Shown: positions 17,583-26,044, counted from the stretch's first letter. The stretch is 64,000 nt of DNA from Actinomadura spongiicola (GCF_003432485.1 NZ_QVNQ01000001.1:496001-560000); one strand, 5' to 3'. The notes: generated by a model not told the origin, from the letters alone. Made by a program: numbers and translations.

Positions 17583-18371
17583 ATGGCCGGCGAGGTACTT
17601 CAGCTCCGCGGAGTCGGGGTCAGGCGCGGGAGGTCGAACCTGCTGCGCGATGTCACATGGACGGTGAACGAGGGCGACCGGTGGGTCATCGTCGGACCGA
17701 ACGGCGCGGGCAAGACGACCCTGCTCCAGATCGCGGCCGCGATGATGCATCCGACCGAGGGCACGGCCGTCCTGCTGGAGGAGCGGCTCGGCCGCACGGA
17801 CGTGTTCGAGTTGCGTCCCCGGATCGGCCTCGCCAGCTCGTCCCTCGCGGCGGAGGTGCCGCCCGAGGAGAAGGTCATCGACCTGGTGCTGACCGCTTCG
17901 TACGCGATCCTCGGACGCTGGCGGGAGGAGTACGACTCCACGGACGTGGACCGCGCGGTCGCGCTGCTCGACGCGCTCGGCTGCGCCGATCTGGTCCGCC
18001 GCACGTTCGGCACGCTGTCGGAGGGCGAGCGCAAACGCGTCCAGATCGCCCGCGCGATGATGCCCGACCCCGAACTGCTGTTGCTGGACGAGCCCGCCGC
18101 GGGCCTCGATCTCGGCGGACGCGAAGACCTCGTCACCCGTCTCGCCGCCCTCGCCGACGACCCCGCCGCGCCCACGATGGCGTTGGTCACCCACCACGTG
18201 GAAGAGGTCCCCGAGGGTTTCACGCACGCGTTGCTGCTGCGCGGCGGTGAGGTCGTCACGCAGGGCAAGGTGGACGAGGTGTTCACCGCGGAGCACCTGT
18301 CGGCCACATTCGGCCTTCCGCTCGCCGTGGACCGTCAGAATGGCCGCTGGTACGCACGTTCCACCCGCTGA
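17583..18371 (+). CDS. ABC transporter ATP-binding protein without adjacent permease
   Basis: 262-residue ABC ATPase. Walker A GPNGAGKTT at about residues 39-47, signature LSEGERKRVQIARAM, Walker B LLLLDEPAAGLDL and the switch His in ALVTHHVEE are all intact, so it should hydrolyse ATP. No transmembrane permease or solute-binding gene adjoins it. Stand-alone ATPases of this type (YlmA/ModF-like) occur in many actinomycetes, and the partner is unknown. The TauE-family gene lies 107 bp downstream in the same orientation but is not a known ABC partner. Confidence 0.9.
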   Translation: MAGEVLQLRGVGVRRGRSNLLRDVTWTVNEGDRWVIVGPNGAGKTTLLQIAAAMMHPTEGTAVLLEERLGRTDVFELRPRIGLASSSLAAEVPPEEKVIDLVLTASYAILGRWREEYDSTDVDRAVALLDALGCADLVRRTFGTLSEGERKRVQIARAMMPDPELLLLDEPAAGLDLGGREDLVTRLAALADDPAAPTMALVTHHVEEVPEGFTHALLLRGGEVVTQGKVDEVFTAEHLSATFGLPLAVDRQNGRWYARSTR

Positions 18372-18478
18372 ATCCGATTTAATCACCCAGGAACCGCCAC
18401 CCCATCGACGGTTGAGGGCGGCGTGGAACCTACGATGTGTGCGCCGTGGGGATCTCATAGGGCCGGGGTGGTGCTTAC

Positions 18479-19249
18479 GTGGACGTCCTGGACGCGGTCG
18501 CCGTGTTCGCGGCCGGGGTCGCCGCGGGCGGCATCAACACGATCGTCGGATCCGGGTCCCTGATCACGTTCCCGACCCTGGTGGCGCTCGGGTATCCGCC
18601 GGTGGTGGCGAACGTGTCCAACAACCTCGGGCTCGTCCCGGGCGGCGTGGCCGGAGCCTACGGGTACCGCGAGGAGTTGCGGGGGCAGCGCTCGCGGCTG
18701 CTGCGGTTCGCCATCGCCTCCGTCATCGGCGCCGTGATCGGCGCCCTCCTCCTGCTCGGTCTCCCGGCGGAGGCGTTCAACGTCATCGTCATCGCGCTGA
18801 TCATGATCGCGTTGATCCTGGTGGTGGCGCAGCCGCGCCTCCAGCGGTGGGTGCTGCGGCGCCGGGAGGGTGAGCACCGTCCCCATGGCGGCCCGGTGCT
18901 CTGGGTCGCCATCCTGCTCACGGGCGTCTACGGCGGCTATTTCGGCGCCGCGCAGGGCATCATCCTCATCGCGCTCCTCGGCATCCTGCTGGACGAGGAG
19001 CTCCAGCGGGTGAACGCGGCCAAGATCGTTCTGTCGGCCGTCGTGAACGGGGCCGCCGCGGTGCTGTTCATCCTCACCTGGATGTTCTTCGACACGAAGA
19101 TCGACTGGGGTGTGGTGCTGCTCATCGCGCTCGGCACCACGGTCGGCGGGCTGCTGGGGGCCAGGGTCGGCCGCCGTATCCCGCCGCTGGCGCTGCGCGG
19201 CGTCATCGTCGCGGTCGGCGTCATCGCGATCGTCAATCTGCTTGCCTGA
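18479..19249 (+). CDS. TauE/SafE-family anion exporter-like membrane protein
   Basis: 256 residues with about eight hydrophobic helices in two halves. The first repeat has AAGGINTIVGSGSLITFP and the second GVYGGYFGAAQGIILIALLG, the duplicated signature of TauE/SafE (sulfite/organosulfonate exporter) proteins. Start GTG 18479 precedes DVLDAVAVF. The family moves sulfonates or other small anions; the substrate is not known here and no sulfur genes are adjacent. It is followed by the SOS-box-like site and a small gene. Confidence 0.9.
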   Translation: MDVLDAVAVFAAGVAAGGINTIVGSGSLITFPTLVALGYPPVVANVSNNLGLVPGGVAGAYGYREELRGQRSRLLRFAIASVIGAVIGALLLLGLPAEAFNVIVIALIMIALILVVAQPRLQRWVLRRREGEHRPHGGPVLWVAILLTGVYGGYFGAAQGIILIALLGILLDEELQRVNAAKIVLSAVVNGAAAVLFILTWMFFDTKIDWGVVLLIALGTTVGGLLGARVGRRIPPLALRGVIVAVGVIAIVNLLA

Positions 19250-19303
19250 CCAGGCCGTACGCCCCGCCGCACGCGGTTGGCGGCCCGCCTTTCGGGGTAT
19301 AGA

Positions 19304-19319
19304 TCGAATATACGTTCGA
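19304..19319 (+). promoter_or_regulatory. putative LexA (SOS) box
   Basis: TCGAATATACGTTCGA matches the actinobacterial LexA consensus TCGAAC-N4-GTTCGA at 11 of 12 specified positions. It lies 20 bp upstream of ATG 19339 and 5 bp before the Shine-Dalgarno sequence, so LexA bound here would block the promoter or transcript start. No other box this good was noticed in the window. Confidence 0.6.
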
Positions 19320-19338
19320 CTACCGGAGGTTCGTGCCG

Positions 19339-19572
19339 ATGAAGGGCGACAGGGTCGAGATCGTCATCGATGCCGGGGGCGAGGGAACGCGAACGTACGA
19401 GGTCGTGGCGAGCCGTGCGGGCCGCCGCGTGGAGATCGCCAACCGGCGTGGCGTCGTGGAGGTCAGCGAGGTGACCCGCACGGGCACCGCCGTCCGCACG
19501 GCCCGCTTCATGTCCAGCCGCGTCCTCGCCCTCGTCGAACACCCCGTCTCCGTCCCTCCCGAAAACGCCTAG
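19339..19572 (+). CDS. small hypothetical protein, possibly SOS-regulated
   Basis: 77 residues from ATG 19339, which has SD GGAGG (19325-19329) at 9-nt spacing; an in-frame GTG at 19333 is only 3 nt from that SD and less likely. The sequence starts MKGDRVEIVIDAGGEGTRTY and looks like a small all-beta protein of alternating charged and hydrophobic strands (YEVVASRAGRRVEIANRRG, then VVEVSEVTRTGTAVRTARF). No signal peptide, membrane helix or cysteine. I do not recognise the family. The LexA-box-like dyad just upstream suggests DNA-damage induction; no known SOS gene adjoins it. Confidence 0.7.
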   Translation: MKGDRVEIVIDAGGEGTRTYEVVASRAGRRVEIANRRGVVEVSEVTRTGTAVRTARFMSSRVLALVEHPVSVPPENA

Positions 19573-19725
19573 TTCCGGGTTTTCCCTCCCGGTGGACTCT
19601 CGCCCCACCGATGCCTCGCCGGATCGATGTGGCCGCGCTTCCACTGCCGAGCAAGGCGTGCGTCTTCACGTGCGGTCCGAATCCGTTCATGCGGGACGCC
19701 AGGTGCGGCCTGGTCGGCGCGGACC

Positions 19726-20640
19726 TCAGTAGGGACGGACCTGGACGGTGCCCTCGTCGGTTACGCGGGACTCGAACGCGGGCTGGCGCGCGGTCGCCGG
19801 GCCGTGCACGACGGAGCCGTCGTCCACGCGGAACGTGCTGCCGTGCCACGGGCAGATGACGCAGGTGTCGGCGTTGTCGTCGGTGACGATGCGCCCCTGG
19901 TGCAACGGCCCGGCGAGGTGGCTGCACCGGTCGGCGAGGACGTGGATGTCGCCGCCCTTCCGCAGGACGAACAGGCTGATGTAGCCGAGGCGGCGATGGA
20001 CGGGCCAGCCGTCCGGCAGTTCGTCGGCGGCGCACAGGTCGTGCCAGCCGAGCGGGACAAGGTGGCTGATCTGGTCGGCGTGGCTGGCGCCCGCGGCCTG
20101 CCGGAACGCCAGATGGCCACCGAGGTAGGCGCCCGCGAACAGAACGCCGAGCCCGGCGAAGCCGAAGGCGCGTCCGGCGGCGTCCCGTCCCTGGCCGCGG
20201 GCCACGAGCGACACCGTGTACAGCGTGCTCGCCGTGGCCATGCCCGCCGCGTGGACGAGGCCGACGCGCTGCTGCTCGCGGTGCAGCGCCGACCAGTCGG
20301 CGATTCCGGTGAGGACGGTCGGGACGGCGCTCGCGAGCCCGGCCGCCACGAGCGTCTGGGACGCCCGGCGCCCGCCCGGCAGAAGGTCGAGAACGGCCGC
20401 GGACACCCAGAACCCGATCGGCATGTCGGACAGCGGCGGGTGCGCCGGATGCCCGAGGGGGACGCCGTGGAGGGCGTCCTTCACCGGCCCGGGACGCAGC
20501 GTCCGCCGCACCCCCGTGGCCATGACGCGGATGACGCGGTCGAGACCGCGGACGTGTTCGAGGCTTTCGGTCGCATCGGCCAGCCGCGTCGATCCCTGCG
20601 GCCGGGACATACGACGGAAGATCTTCGCTCGGCGTTCCAT
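19726..20640 (-). CDS. DUF2231 membrane protein fused to a Rieske [2Fe-2S] domain
   Basis: 304 residues. The N-terminal half holds the DUF2231 membrane domain (HGVPLGHPAHPPLSDMPIGF, then several helices to about residue 180). The C-terminal part is a Rieske ferredoxin domain with CSH (Cys239, His241) and CPWH (Cys263, His266) as cluster ligands. Such fusions are found in actinobacteria and are presumed to be membrane-bound electron carriers; partners are unknown. ATG 20640 is preceded by GGAGGAGGGG, a strong SD; an upstream extension of the frame lacks one. Divergent from the CapA-type lipoprotein gene. Confidence 0.9.
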   Translation of the reverse strand: MERRAKIFRRMSRPQGSTRLADATESLEHVRGLDRVIRVMATGVRRTLRPGPVKDALHGVPLGHPAHPPLSDMPIGFWVSAAVLDLLPGGRRASQTLVAAGLASAVPTVLTGIADWSALHREQQRVGLVHAAGMATASTLYTVSLVARGQGRDAAGRAFGFAGLGVLFAGAYLGGHLAFRQAAGASHADQISHLVPLGWHDLCAADELPDGWPVHRRLGYISLFVLRKGGDIHVLADRCSHLAGPLHQGRIVTDDNADTCVICPWHGSTFRVDDGSVVHGPATARQPAFESRVTDEGTVQVRPY

Positions 20641-20887
20641 GTCCCCTCCTCCGCGGTCGTGCCGGCTCCCTGTCGCGACCCTAGCTTTCCGCGTTCCCCC
20701 GCGGCCAGTCATACCTACCTGTAGCGGGCAGGGCCTAAACCACACGGTCAGCGCCCCCACCTCACGGCTCGAAGACGTGGATCTTTAGCGGGTCGGGTGA
20801 CACCCGTGGGGTGGACGTGAACGCCCGCCGTGGGATGCTGGGCGTCCGATGGAGCGGGTCCGTGTCGGGCCGGGCGGGAGGTGGGCG

Positions 20888-21991
20888 ATGGGCAGGGGTG
20901 CCAGGAGGGTCGCGGCGGCGGCCGTGGCCGGGACGATGGCGCTGGCCGCGGCGGCGTGCGGCGGCACCGACGGGTCCACCGTGGAGGGCGCGACGAAGCC
21001 GTCCGCGTCCAAGGGGAAGGGCGGCTCTTCCGGCGGGAGGTCGTCCGCGCCGCGCGCCAAACAGCCGATCCTTCTCGCGTTCGGCGGCGACACGCATTTC
21101 GAGGGGATGCTGCGGTCCCGGCTCGGCAACCCCGAAACGGCGCTCGGGCCGGTGGCGAAGCAGTTGCGCGCCGCCGACCTCGCCATGATCAACCTGGAGA
21201 CGGCGATCACGACGGGCGGTGGGACGCCCGCGCCCAAGGCGTTCACGTTCCGCGCCCCGCCGACCGCGTTCACCGCGCTCAAGGCCGCCGGGGTCGACGT
21301 CGTGTCCATGGCGAACAACCACGGCATGGACTACATGGAAGGCGGCCTGCGCGAGTCGCTGGCCGCCATCAAACGCAGCGGGTTCCCCGTCGTCGGCATC
21401 GGTAAGAACGCCAACGACGCCTTCCGTCCGTACCGCGTCACCGTCAAGGGCAACAAACTCGCCATCGTCGGTGCGACCCAGGTACTGGACGACAACCTGA
21501 TCCAGGCGTGGACGGCCACCGACACCAAGGGCGGGCTCGCGTCGGCGAAGGACGTCCCCCGGATGGTGCAGGCGGTGAAGGAGGCGCGCCAGGGAGCCGA
21601 CGTCGTCATCGTCCACCTGCACTGGGGAGCGGAGCTTCAGCCTTGCCCGCTGCCGCGCCAGCAGGAACTCGCCAAGCAACTCGTCGCGGCGGGCGCCGAC
21701 ATCGTCGTCGGAGGCCACGCGCACATTCCGCTCGGCGGCGGCTACCTGGACAACGCGTACGTCCACTACGGCATGGGCAACTTCGTGTTCTACTCCGCGA
21801 ACGGCAAGACCGCGGAGTCCGGGGTGCTGTTCCTGCGCGTACAGGACGGCAAGGTCGTCAAGGACAAGTGGGCGCCCGCGCGGATCTCCGGCGGCCTCCC
21901 GATCCCGCTGAAGGGCGCGGCGGCGCAGTCCGCCCTCCAGCGGTGGAACGGCCTGCGCGACTGCACCGGGCTCCAGGCGGACCCGTCCTGA
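20888..21991 (+). CDS. CapA-family lipoprotein (PGA_cap metallophosphatase fold)
   Basis: 367 residues from ATG 20888, which has SD GGGAGGTGG; an in-frame ATG at 20849 lacks an SD and would bury the signal sequence. The N-terminus MGRGARRVAAAAVAG has a hydrophobic stretch ending in LAAAACGG, a probable lipobox, then a Ser/Gly/Lys-rich linker. The PGA_cap domain shows metal-site motifs FGGDTHF, NLETAIT, MANNHGMDYM, HLHWGAE and GGHAHI. The family is named for poly-gamma-glutamate capsule protein CapA, but most actinomycete members are of unknown substrate, and no capBC genes are nearby. The hydrolase gene begins 10 bp downstream. Confidence 0.88.
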   Translation: MGRGARRVAAAAVAGTMALAAAACGGTDGSTVEGATKPSASKGKGGSSGGRSSAPRAKQPILLAFGGDTHFEGMLRSRLGNPETALGPVAKQLRAADLAMINLETAITTGGGTPAPKAFTFRAPPTAFTALKAAGVDVVSMANNHGMDYMEGGLRESLAAIKRSGFPVVGIGKNANDAFRPYRVTVKGNKLAIVGATQVLDDNLIQAWTATDTKGGLASAKDVPRMVQAVKEARQGADVVIVHLHWGAELQPCPLPRQQELAKQLVAAGADIVVGGHAHIPLGGGYLDNAYVHYGMGNFVFYSANGKTAESGVLFLRVQDGKVVKDKWAPARISGGLPIPLKGAAAQSALQRWNGLRDCTGLQADPS

Positions 21992-22001
21992 CGGGCGAGC
22001 C

Positions 22002-22946
22002 ATGCGAGAGCAGCGGGTGAGGTCGGGCGAGATCCAGCTGGCCGTACGCGTGCGGGGTGAGGAGCACCGGTCGACGGTCGTGCTCGTCCACGGATATCCG
22101 GACACGGGCGCGGTGTGGGACGAGGTCGCCGACCGGCTCGCCGGACGGTTCCGCGTCGTCGTGTACGACGTGCGCGGGGCCGGGGCGTCCACCAGCCCGT
22201 CCGACCCGGCCGACTACGGGTTGGACGCGCTCGTCGGCGACCTCGGAGCCGTCCTGGACGGTGTCGGCGCCGGCGAGCCCGTCCACCTGGTCGGCCACGA
22301 CTGGGGTTCGGTGCAGGGCTGGGAGGCCGTGATCGGCGACCGGCTACGGCACCGGATCAAGTCGTTCACCTCGATCTCCGGGCCGGACGGGCGGCACATG
22401 GCGGCCTGGATCGCCCGGACGGTCCGGTCGGGGCCGCGGGGCGTGCTCCAGGTCGCCGACCAGGCGATGCGCAGCGCCTACATGCCCGTGCTGGTGGCGC
22501 CGAAGGTCGGCGAGGCCATGGCGCGCCTGGTCGCCCTCGGGTTTCCGCAGGTGCTGAGGATGCGGGAGGGGGCCGCTCCCCGGGACGGCCATCCGGCCAG
22601 GACGCTTCCGGAGGACGCCCGCAACGGGCTCGGCCTGTACCGGGCGAACCTGCTGCGACGCGGCACGAGCCGGGACGGGGACGGGCGCACGGACGTGCCC
22701 GTCCAGCTCATCGTCCCGATCAGGGACCGGTACGCGTCGCCGTCGCTGCTGCTGTCCGCCCGCGGGCAGGCGACCCGCCTGTACGTGCGCCGCGCACCGG
22801 CCGGGCACTGGGTGGCGCGCAGCCATCCCGACCTGATCGCCCGCTGGGTCGCCGAGTTCGCCGAACACGTGGACGGCGCCCCGGAGACCCCCGCGCTCGC
22901 CCGCGCCCGCGCGAACGGGCGCCCTACGGCGCCGCGTTCCGCCTGA
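22002..22946 (+). CDS. alpha/beta hydrolase, epoxide-hydrolase/dehalogenase-like
   Basis: 314 residues. The oxyanion-hole motif is HGYPD (30-34) and the nucleophile elbow reads GHDWGS with Asp100, not Ser; an Asp nucleophile with HGxP is typical of epoxide hydrolases and haloalkane dehalogenases. The likely acidic residue is in PIRDRY and the base His in GHWVARSHP near residue 270. The C-terminus is Ala/Arg-rich. It starts 10 bp after the CapA-type gene and is probably cotranscribed. Its last 23 bp overlap the tail of the convergent AraC gene. Substrate unknown. Confidence 0.88.
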   Translation: MREQRVRSGEIQLAVRVRGEEHRSTVVLVHGYPDTGAVWDEVADRLAGRFRVVVYDVRGAGASTSPSDPADYGLDALVGDLGAVLDGVGAGEPVHLVGHDWGSVQGWEAVIGDRLRHRIKSFTSISGPDGRHMAAWIARTVRSGPRGVLQVADQAMRSAYMPVLVAPKVGEAMARLVALGFPQVLRMREGAAPRDGHPARTLPEDARNGLGLYRANLLRRGTSRDGDGRTDVPVQLIVPIRDRYASPSLLLSARGQATRLYVRRAPAGHWVARSHPDLIARWVAEFAEHVDGAPETPALARARANGRPTAPRSA

Positions 22947-23925
22947 CGGTCTGGGTGGGCGTCTCCCCGAATCGCTGCCGGTAGTGGGCGGCGAAACGGC
23001 TCATGTGCAGGTATCCGGCCGCCTCGGCGACGTCCGTGACGGTGCGCGGACCGGGCCGGGCGGCGAGGAGCGCCGCGCGGGCGTGGTCGAGCCGCACCGC
23101 GCGCAGCAGCCGCGTCGGGGTGACGCCCCACTGCTCCTGGCAGATGACCTGGAGTTGCCGGACGCTGATGCCCACCGCCGCGGCGATGTCGGTGACGCCG
23201 ATCGGACGGTGATGGTGGGCCTCGACCCATTCGCGGATGACGCCCGCGAGGCGGTGCGGGGGCGGGGACGGCGCCTGCGTGAGGCTGCCGGTCGCCGTGT
23301 GCGGCAGGCCGAGCAGGATGGCGGTGAGCAGCGACTCTTCCAGAGTGCGTTCCGCCATCGGGTGGAGCCCGCCGCCCGCCGTCGCGTCGTCGAGCATGTC
23401 GCAGACGTGCCGCCAGGTGCGTTCGATGATCGAGGACGCCAGCGCCGGTCTGCCGGTGCGCAGGAAACGCAGCGGTGGGGCGTGCTCGCCCCCGAGGTGA
23501 CGGGACAGATGGTCGGTGAGGCGCCCGGCGCTCGTCGCGATGACGAGACAGCCCTGGGCAGGGTCGGGGATCACCCGCATCGGCTCGTCGTGGGGCAGGA
23601 CGTGGCTGTCGCCGATGGTGTGTCGACTGTTGGAGACCCGGTATTCGATGTCCATGGGCGCGAGGGGCACGCACATGGCGAAGTGTCCCTCGGTGGGCGG
23701 CGCGTCCACGATGACGCCGTCGCCGCCGTACCGCACCCAGACGAGGTTGACCGCGCCGACGCCGAGCGCGTTGACCTGGCCGTCCAGCGGCGTGCCGGGA
23801 CGGCGTGCCTGGAGGTCGTGGCCCACGGCGAACGGTTCGACCGCGTCGTGGAGAACGTCGATGTCGTGGCTGGCGACCCTCTTGTAGGCGGACAGGGGCG
23901 GTGATGTCTCGGAAAGGGTCATCAT
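22924..23925 (-). CDS. AraC-family transcriptional regulator
   Basis: 333 residues. The C-terminal about 100 residues form the AraC double helix-turn-helix (DIAAAVGISVRQLQVICQEQ, then VTDVAEAAGYLHMSRFAAHY, ending RQRFGETPTQTVRR). The N-terminal part is an AraC-binding-like cupin segment with no match to a ligand I recognise. The start is ATG 23925 (a second ATG follows at 23922); no clear SD, so the exact start is uncertain. The gene converges with the alpha/beta hydrolase, overlapping by 23 bp. Its target could be the divergent stretch to the right, but that holds no clear operon. Confidence 0.88.
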   Translation of the reverse strand: MMTLSETSPPLSAYKRVASHDIDVLHDAVEPFAVGHDLQARRPGTPLDGQVNALGVGAVNLVWVRYGGDGVIVDAPPTEGHFAMCVPLAPMDIEYRVSNSRHTIGDSHVLPHDEPMRVIPDPAQGCLVIATSAGRLTDHLSRHLGGEHAPPLRFLRTGRPALASSIIERTWRHVCDMLDDATAGGGLHPMAERTLEESLLTAILLGLPHTATGSLTQAPSPPPHRLAGVIREWVEAHHHRPIGVTDIAAAVGISVRQLQVICQEQWGVTPTRLLRAVRLDHARAALLAARPGPRTVTDVAEAAGYLHMSRFAAHYRQRFGETPTQTVRRNAAP

Positions 23926-24052
23926 GGTCGTATCGGCGGGGTGGTTCGCGGCGGCAGCCCCCGTGACCGGCTCCGTGCCCGATCGTTGACGGCGGTGCTC
24001 GCCCAATATCGCAAGTCCTTCGGTGGGAGGCAATGGCTGGAAGCGGCCGAGG

Positions 24053-24262
24053 TCACACCGAGATGGTGCCGAGGACGAGCCGATCGAAGGGTTCGGTGGC
24101 GTTCGAGGACGGATCGTCCGTCATCGCGTACACCACGACGCGTGCGGGCCGCCGAGGCTGGCCCCGCGCCCACAACGCCAACTCATGGACGACGTCACCG
24201 AGATGCGCGCCGCAGGAGGGGCGTTCGCCGCGCCTGTCCAAGGCGACGGCCGCCGTTTCCAC
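24053..24262 (-). CDS. small hypothetical protein or coding remnant
   Basis: From GTG 24262 the frame encodes 69 residues with strongly G/C-ended codons, unlike the surrounding non-coding sequence: VETAAVALDRRGERPS, then GAHLGDVVHELALWARG, PARVVVYAMTDDP and FDRLVLGTISV at the end. The frame stays open upstream to 24355 with less convincing sequence. No SD is obvious and no family is recognised. It could be a small gene or the 3' remnant of a larger one. It lies 127 bp upstream of the AraC gene on the same strand. Confidence 0.35.
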   Translation of the reverse strand: METAAVALDRRGERPSCGAHLGDVVHELALWARGQPRRPARVVVYAMTDDPSSNATEPFDRLVLGTISV

Positions 24263-24396
24263 GCGTACCTGAAAACAGGACAGACGTCCGCACCGGGCCG
24301 TCGAGCATGTGAGCCGGTCGGCGGGTGAGTGATATGCGGGGTGTATCGGGGGCACTTCGGGCCTCGCGGAGTGAACGGTGGCGGGGGGCTTACCGT

Positions 24397-24421
24397 GGTG
24401 GTCCGAATTTCAATGACCACC
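24397..24421. repeat. inverted repeat GGTGGTC-N11-GACCACC
   Basis: Perfect 7-bp arms (24397-24403 and 24415-24421) around an A/T-rich 11-nt spacer, inside the gene-poor stretch 24263-24597. It might be a regulator operator or a weak hairpin. Nothing else was recognised between 24263 and 24597. Confidence 0.35.
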
Positions 24422-24597
24422 TTGGCAAGGGGCAGGTATCGCGCCTTCGAGAGACCGGCCGGGGCTGGGCCTCAATGATGCACGAGCCTTCCCGTCACAT
24501 CAACGCATACCGGACATCTCACCGCGCACTTCGGCTAGGGATTTTGCCATTATTTTGCCCTGGCCAGCCCATCCGGCGGGTCGCCGTCACGTCCACG

Positions 24598-24603
24598 TAG
24601 AGT
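24598..24603 (+). promoter_or_regulatory. -10 element of a probable leaderless promoter
   Basis: TAGAGT fits the actinobacterial -10 pattern TANNNT and lies 7 nt before ATG 24611, the spacing expected when transcription starts at the A of the start codon. No good -35 was seen, and no SD precedes the ATG, in agreement with a leaderless transcript. Confidence 0.45.
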
Positions 24604-24610
24604 GGCCCGC

Positions 24611-24670
24611 ATGGCCGAATGGGACTACGCAGTACGGCGCCGCGCCGCCGGGTACGGCCCCGCGTCATGA
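24611..24670 (+). CDS. 19-residue upstream ORF overlapping the next start codon
   Basis: ATG 24611 opens a frame MAEWDYAVRRRAAGYGPAS that stops at TGA 24668-24670, overlapping ATG 24667 of the endonuclease/phosphatase-family gene (ATGA). Immediately upstream is a -10 element at leaderless spacing, while the larger gene has no SD of its own. The layout suggests that ribosomes load on the leader peptide and re-initiate on the main gene. Three consecutive Arg codons (CGG CGC CGC) at residues 9-11 might allow ribosome pausing. It could also simply be a chance frame. Confidence 0.45.
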   Translation: MAEWDYAVRRRAAGYGPAS

Positions 24671-25419
24671 GGGTCCGCGTCCTCACGTTCAACACCCTGT
24701 TCCGGAACCGCTCCCGGGACCGCCTGGGGGTGTTCGCCCAGCTCATCGAGCAGTCCGACTACGACGTCGTCTGCCTTCAGGAGGTCATCTCCCCACGGAA
24801 CCTGTCCCACCTGCGCCGCGCCGCGACGTCGTACGAGCACGTCGCGTACGCGTCGACTTTCCCTCTCGTGCGCGGCGGGCTGGTGACACTTTCGCGCCGT
24901 CCCCTCACCCGCCGCCATTTCCAGTCGTTCACGCCCACCCGCCCGGCACGGCCCGAATGGCTGTTGCGCAAAGGGGCCCTGTTCACGCGTGTCCGGCTCC
25001 CGGAAGGGTTTCTGACCGTAGTCAACACGCACCTCTCAGCGAACATGGACATGGACTGGTCCACGGCCAACGCCTACACGAAGGTCGAGGAGTCCGAGTT
25101 GGGCGAACTGGCCTCCCTCATCGGCAAAATCGACCCGGCGGAACCGAAGGTCGTCATGGGCGACTTCAACGTTCCCCGCGCCCATGCGCATTTGCGCGAT
25201 TTCGCGTCCAGGACGGGTCTTCGTGACGCCACCGACGGCGACACCGCACCCACCTTCCGGCCCGAGTACGCGGTTCTTGAGCCGATCGACCAGATATTCG
25301 TCACGCCCGGTGTGGAGGCCACCACACGGCTGCGCTTCGAGGAGCACGTCCGCCTCCCTGACGGCGATCTCGTGCCGCTCTCCGACCACTACGCGGTGGA
25401 GGCGACCCTCACGATCTGA
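24667..25419 (+). CDS. endonuclease/exonuclease/phosphatase-family protein
   Basis: 250-residue metal-dependent phosphodiesterase/phosphatase of the EEP (DNase I/sphingomyelinase-like) fold. Motifs: LTFNTLF near the N-terminus, VVCLQEV (metal-binding Glu), VVNTHLS (His), VMGDFNVP (Asp/Asn) and the C-terminal LSDHYAVEA with the Asp-His pair. The early IDQIFV fits the family. No signal peptide, so probably cytoplasmic. The start at ATG 24667 overlaps the stop of a 19-codon upstream ORF and has no SD. The substrate (lipid, nucleic acid or inositol phosphate) cannot be decided. Confidence 0.88.
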   Translation: MRVRVLTFNTLFRNRSRDRLGVFAQLIEQSDYDVVCLQEVISPRNLSHLRRAATSYEHVAYASTFPLVRGGLVTLSRRPLTRRHFQSFTPTRPARPEWLLRKGALFTRVRLPEGFLTVVNTHLSANMDMDWSTANAYTKVEESELGELASLIGKIDPAEPKVVMGDFNVPRAHAHLRDFASRTGLRDATDGDTAPTFRPEYAVLEPIDQIFVTPGVEATTRLRFEEHVRLPDGDLVPLSDHYAVEATLTI

Positions 25420-25512
25420 CGAACAGGCGTGTCACATCCGTCCCGGGTGCTCCGTCAGTGCAGTGAAGGCCGGCGCAGAAACCGCGCCGATGCGAAACCG
25501 CAGGAGGAGACC

Positions 25513-25974
25513 ATGCAAGCACGGATGCAGAACCCCGCCTACGCCCTGCCGAGCGCCGTGAAGGGGATCGGCGGCCTCGTCCGGGCCATCGAGGAGGGCG
25601 GCATCTCCAAGCAGCTCAAGGAGCTGGTCGCGTTGCGCGCCAGCCAGATCAACGGATGCAGCGCCTGCGTCTACGGTCACGTCCACGGCCTCACCAAGGA
25701 GGGTGAGACACCCGAGCGGATCGCGGCCGTCGCGGCCTGGCGGGAGGCGCCGTTCTTCACCGACGACGAGCGGACGGCCCTGGAGCTGACCGAACGGGTC
25801 ACCCGCCTCGCCGACCTGTCGGAGGAGCCGGTGCCCGACGAACTGTGGGACAGGGTCACCGACGCGTTCGACGAGAAGCAGATCTCCGCGCTGCTCTTCA
25901 CGATCGGCATGACGAACATGTTCAACCGGCTCAACGCGTCCGTCAGGGAACCCGCCGGAACGACGTGGGACTGA
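25513..25974 (+). CDS. AhpD-like carboxymuconolactone decarboxylase-family protein
   Basis: 153 residues from ATG 25513 with SD AGGAGGAG. The CMD/AhpD core LKELVALRASQINGCSACVYGHVH has the redox pair Cys49-x2-Cys52 and His56, as in alkylhydroperoxidase AhpD-type proteins; an upstream in-frame extension has no SD. Members reduce peroxides or carry out related disulfide chemistry. No ahpC is nearby. A hairpin terminator follows, and a TetR gene is next on the same strand. Confidence 0.92.
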   Translation: MQARMQNPAYALPSAVKGIGGLVRAIEEGGISKQLKELVALRASQINGCSACVYGHVHGLTKEGETPERIAAVAAWREAPFFTDDERTALELTERVTRLADLSEEPVPDELWDRVTDAFDEKQISALLFTIGMTNMFNRLNASVREPAGTTWD

Positions 25975-26013
25975 GCGCCGGACATGCGTCACCTCCCCGG
26001 GAACTCGAAGGGG

Positions 26014-26044
26014 GTCGTTCCGGGACCGCGCGTCCCGGAACGGC
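26014..26044 (+). terminator. hairpin terminator after the AhpD-like gene
   Basis: cgttccgggac (26016-26026) and gtcccggaacg (26032-26042) form a perfect 11-bp stem with a 5-nt loop, extendable by a T-G and a G-C pair. It lies 40 bases after the stop. Confidence 0.8.
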
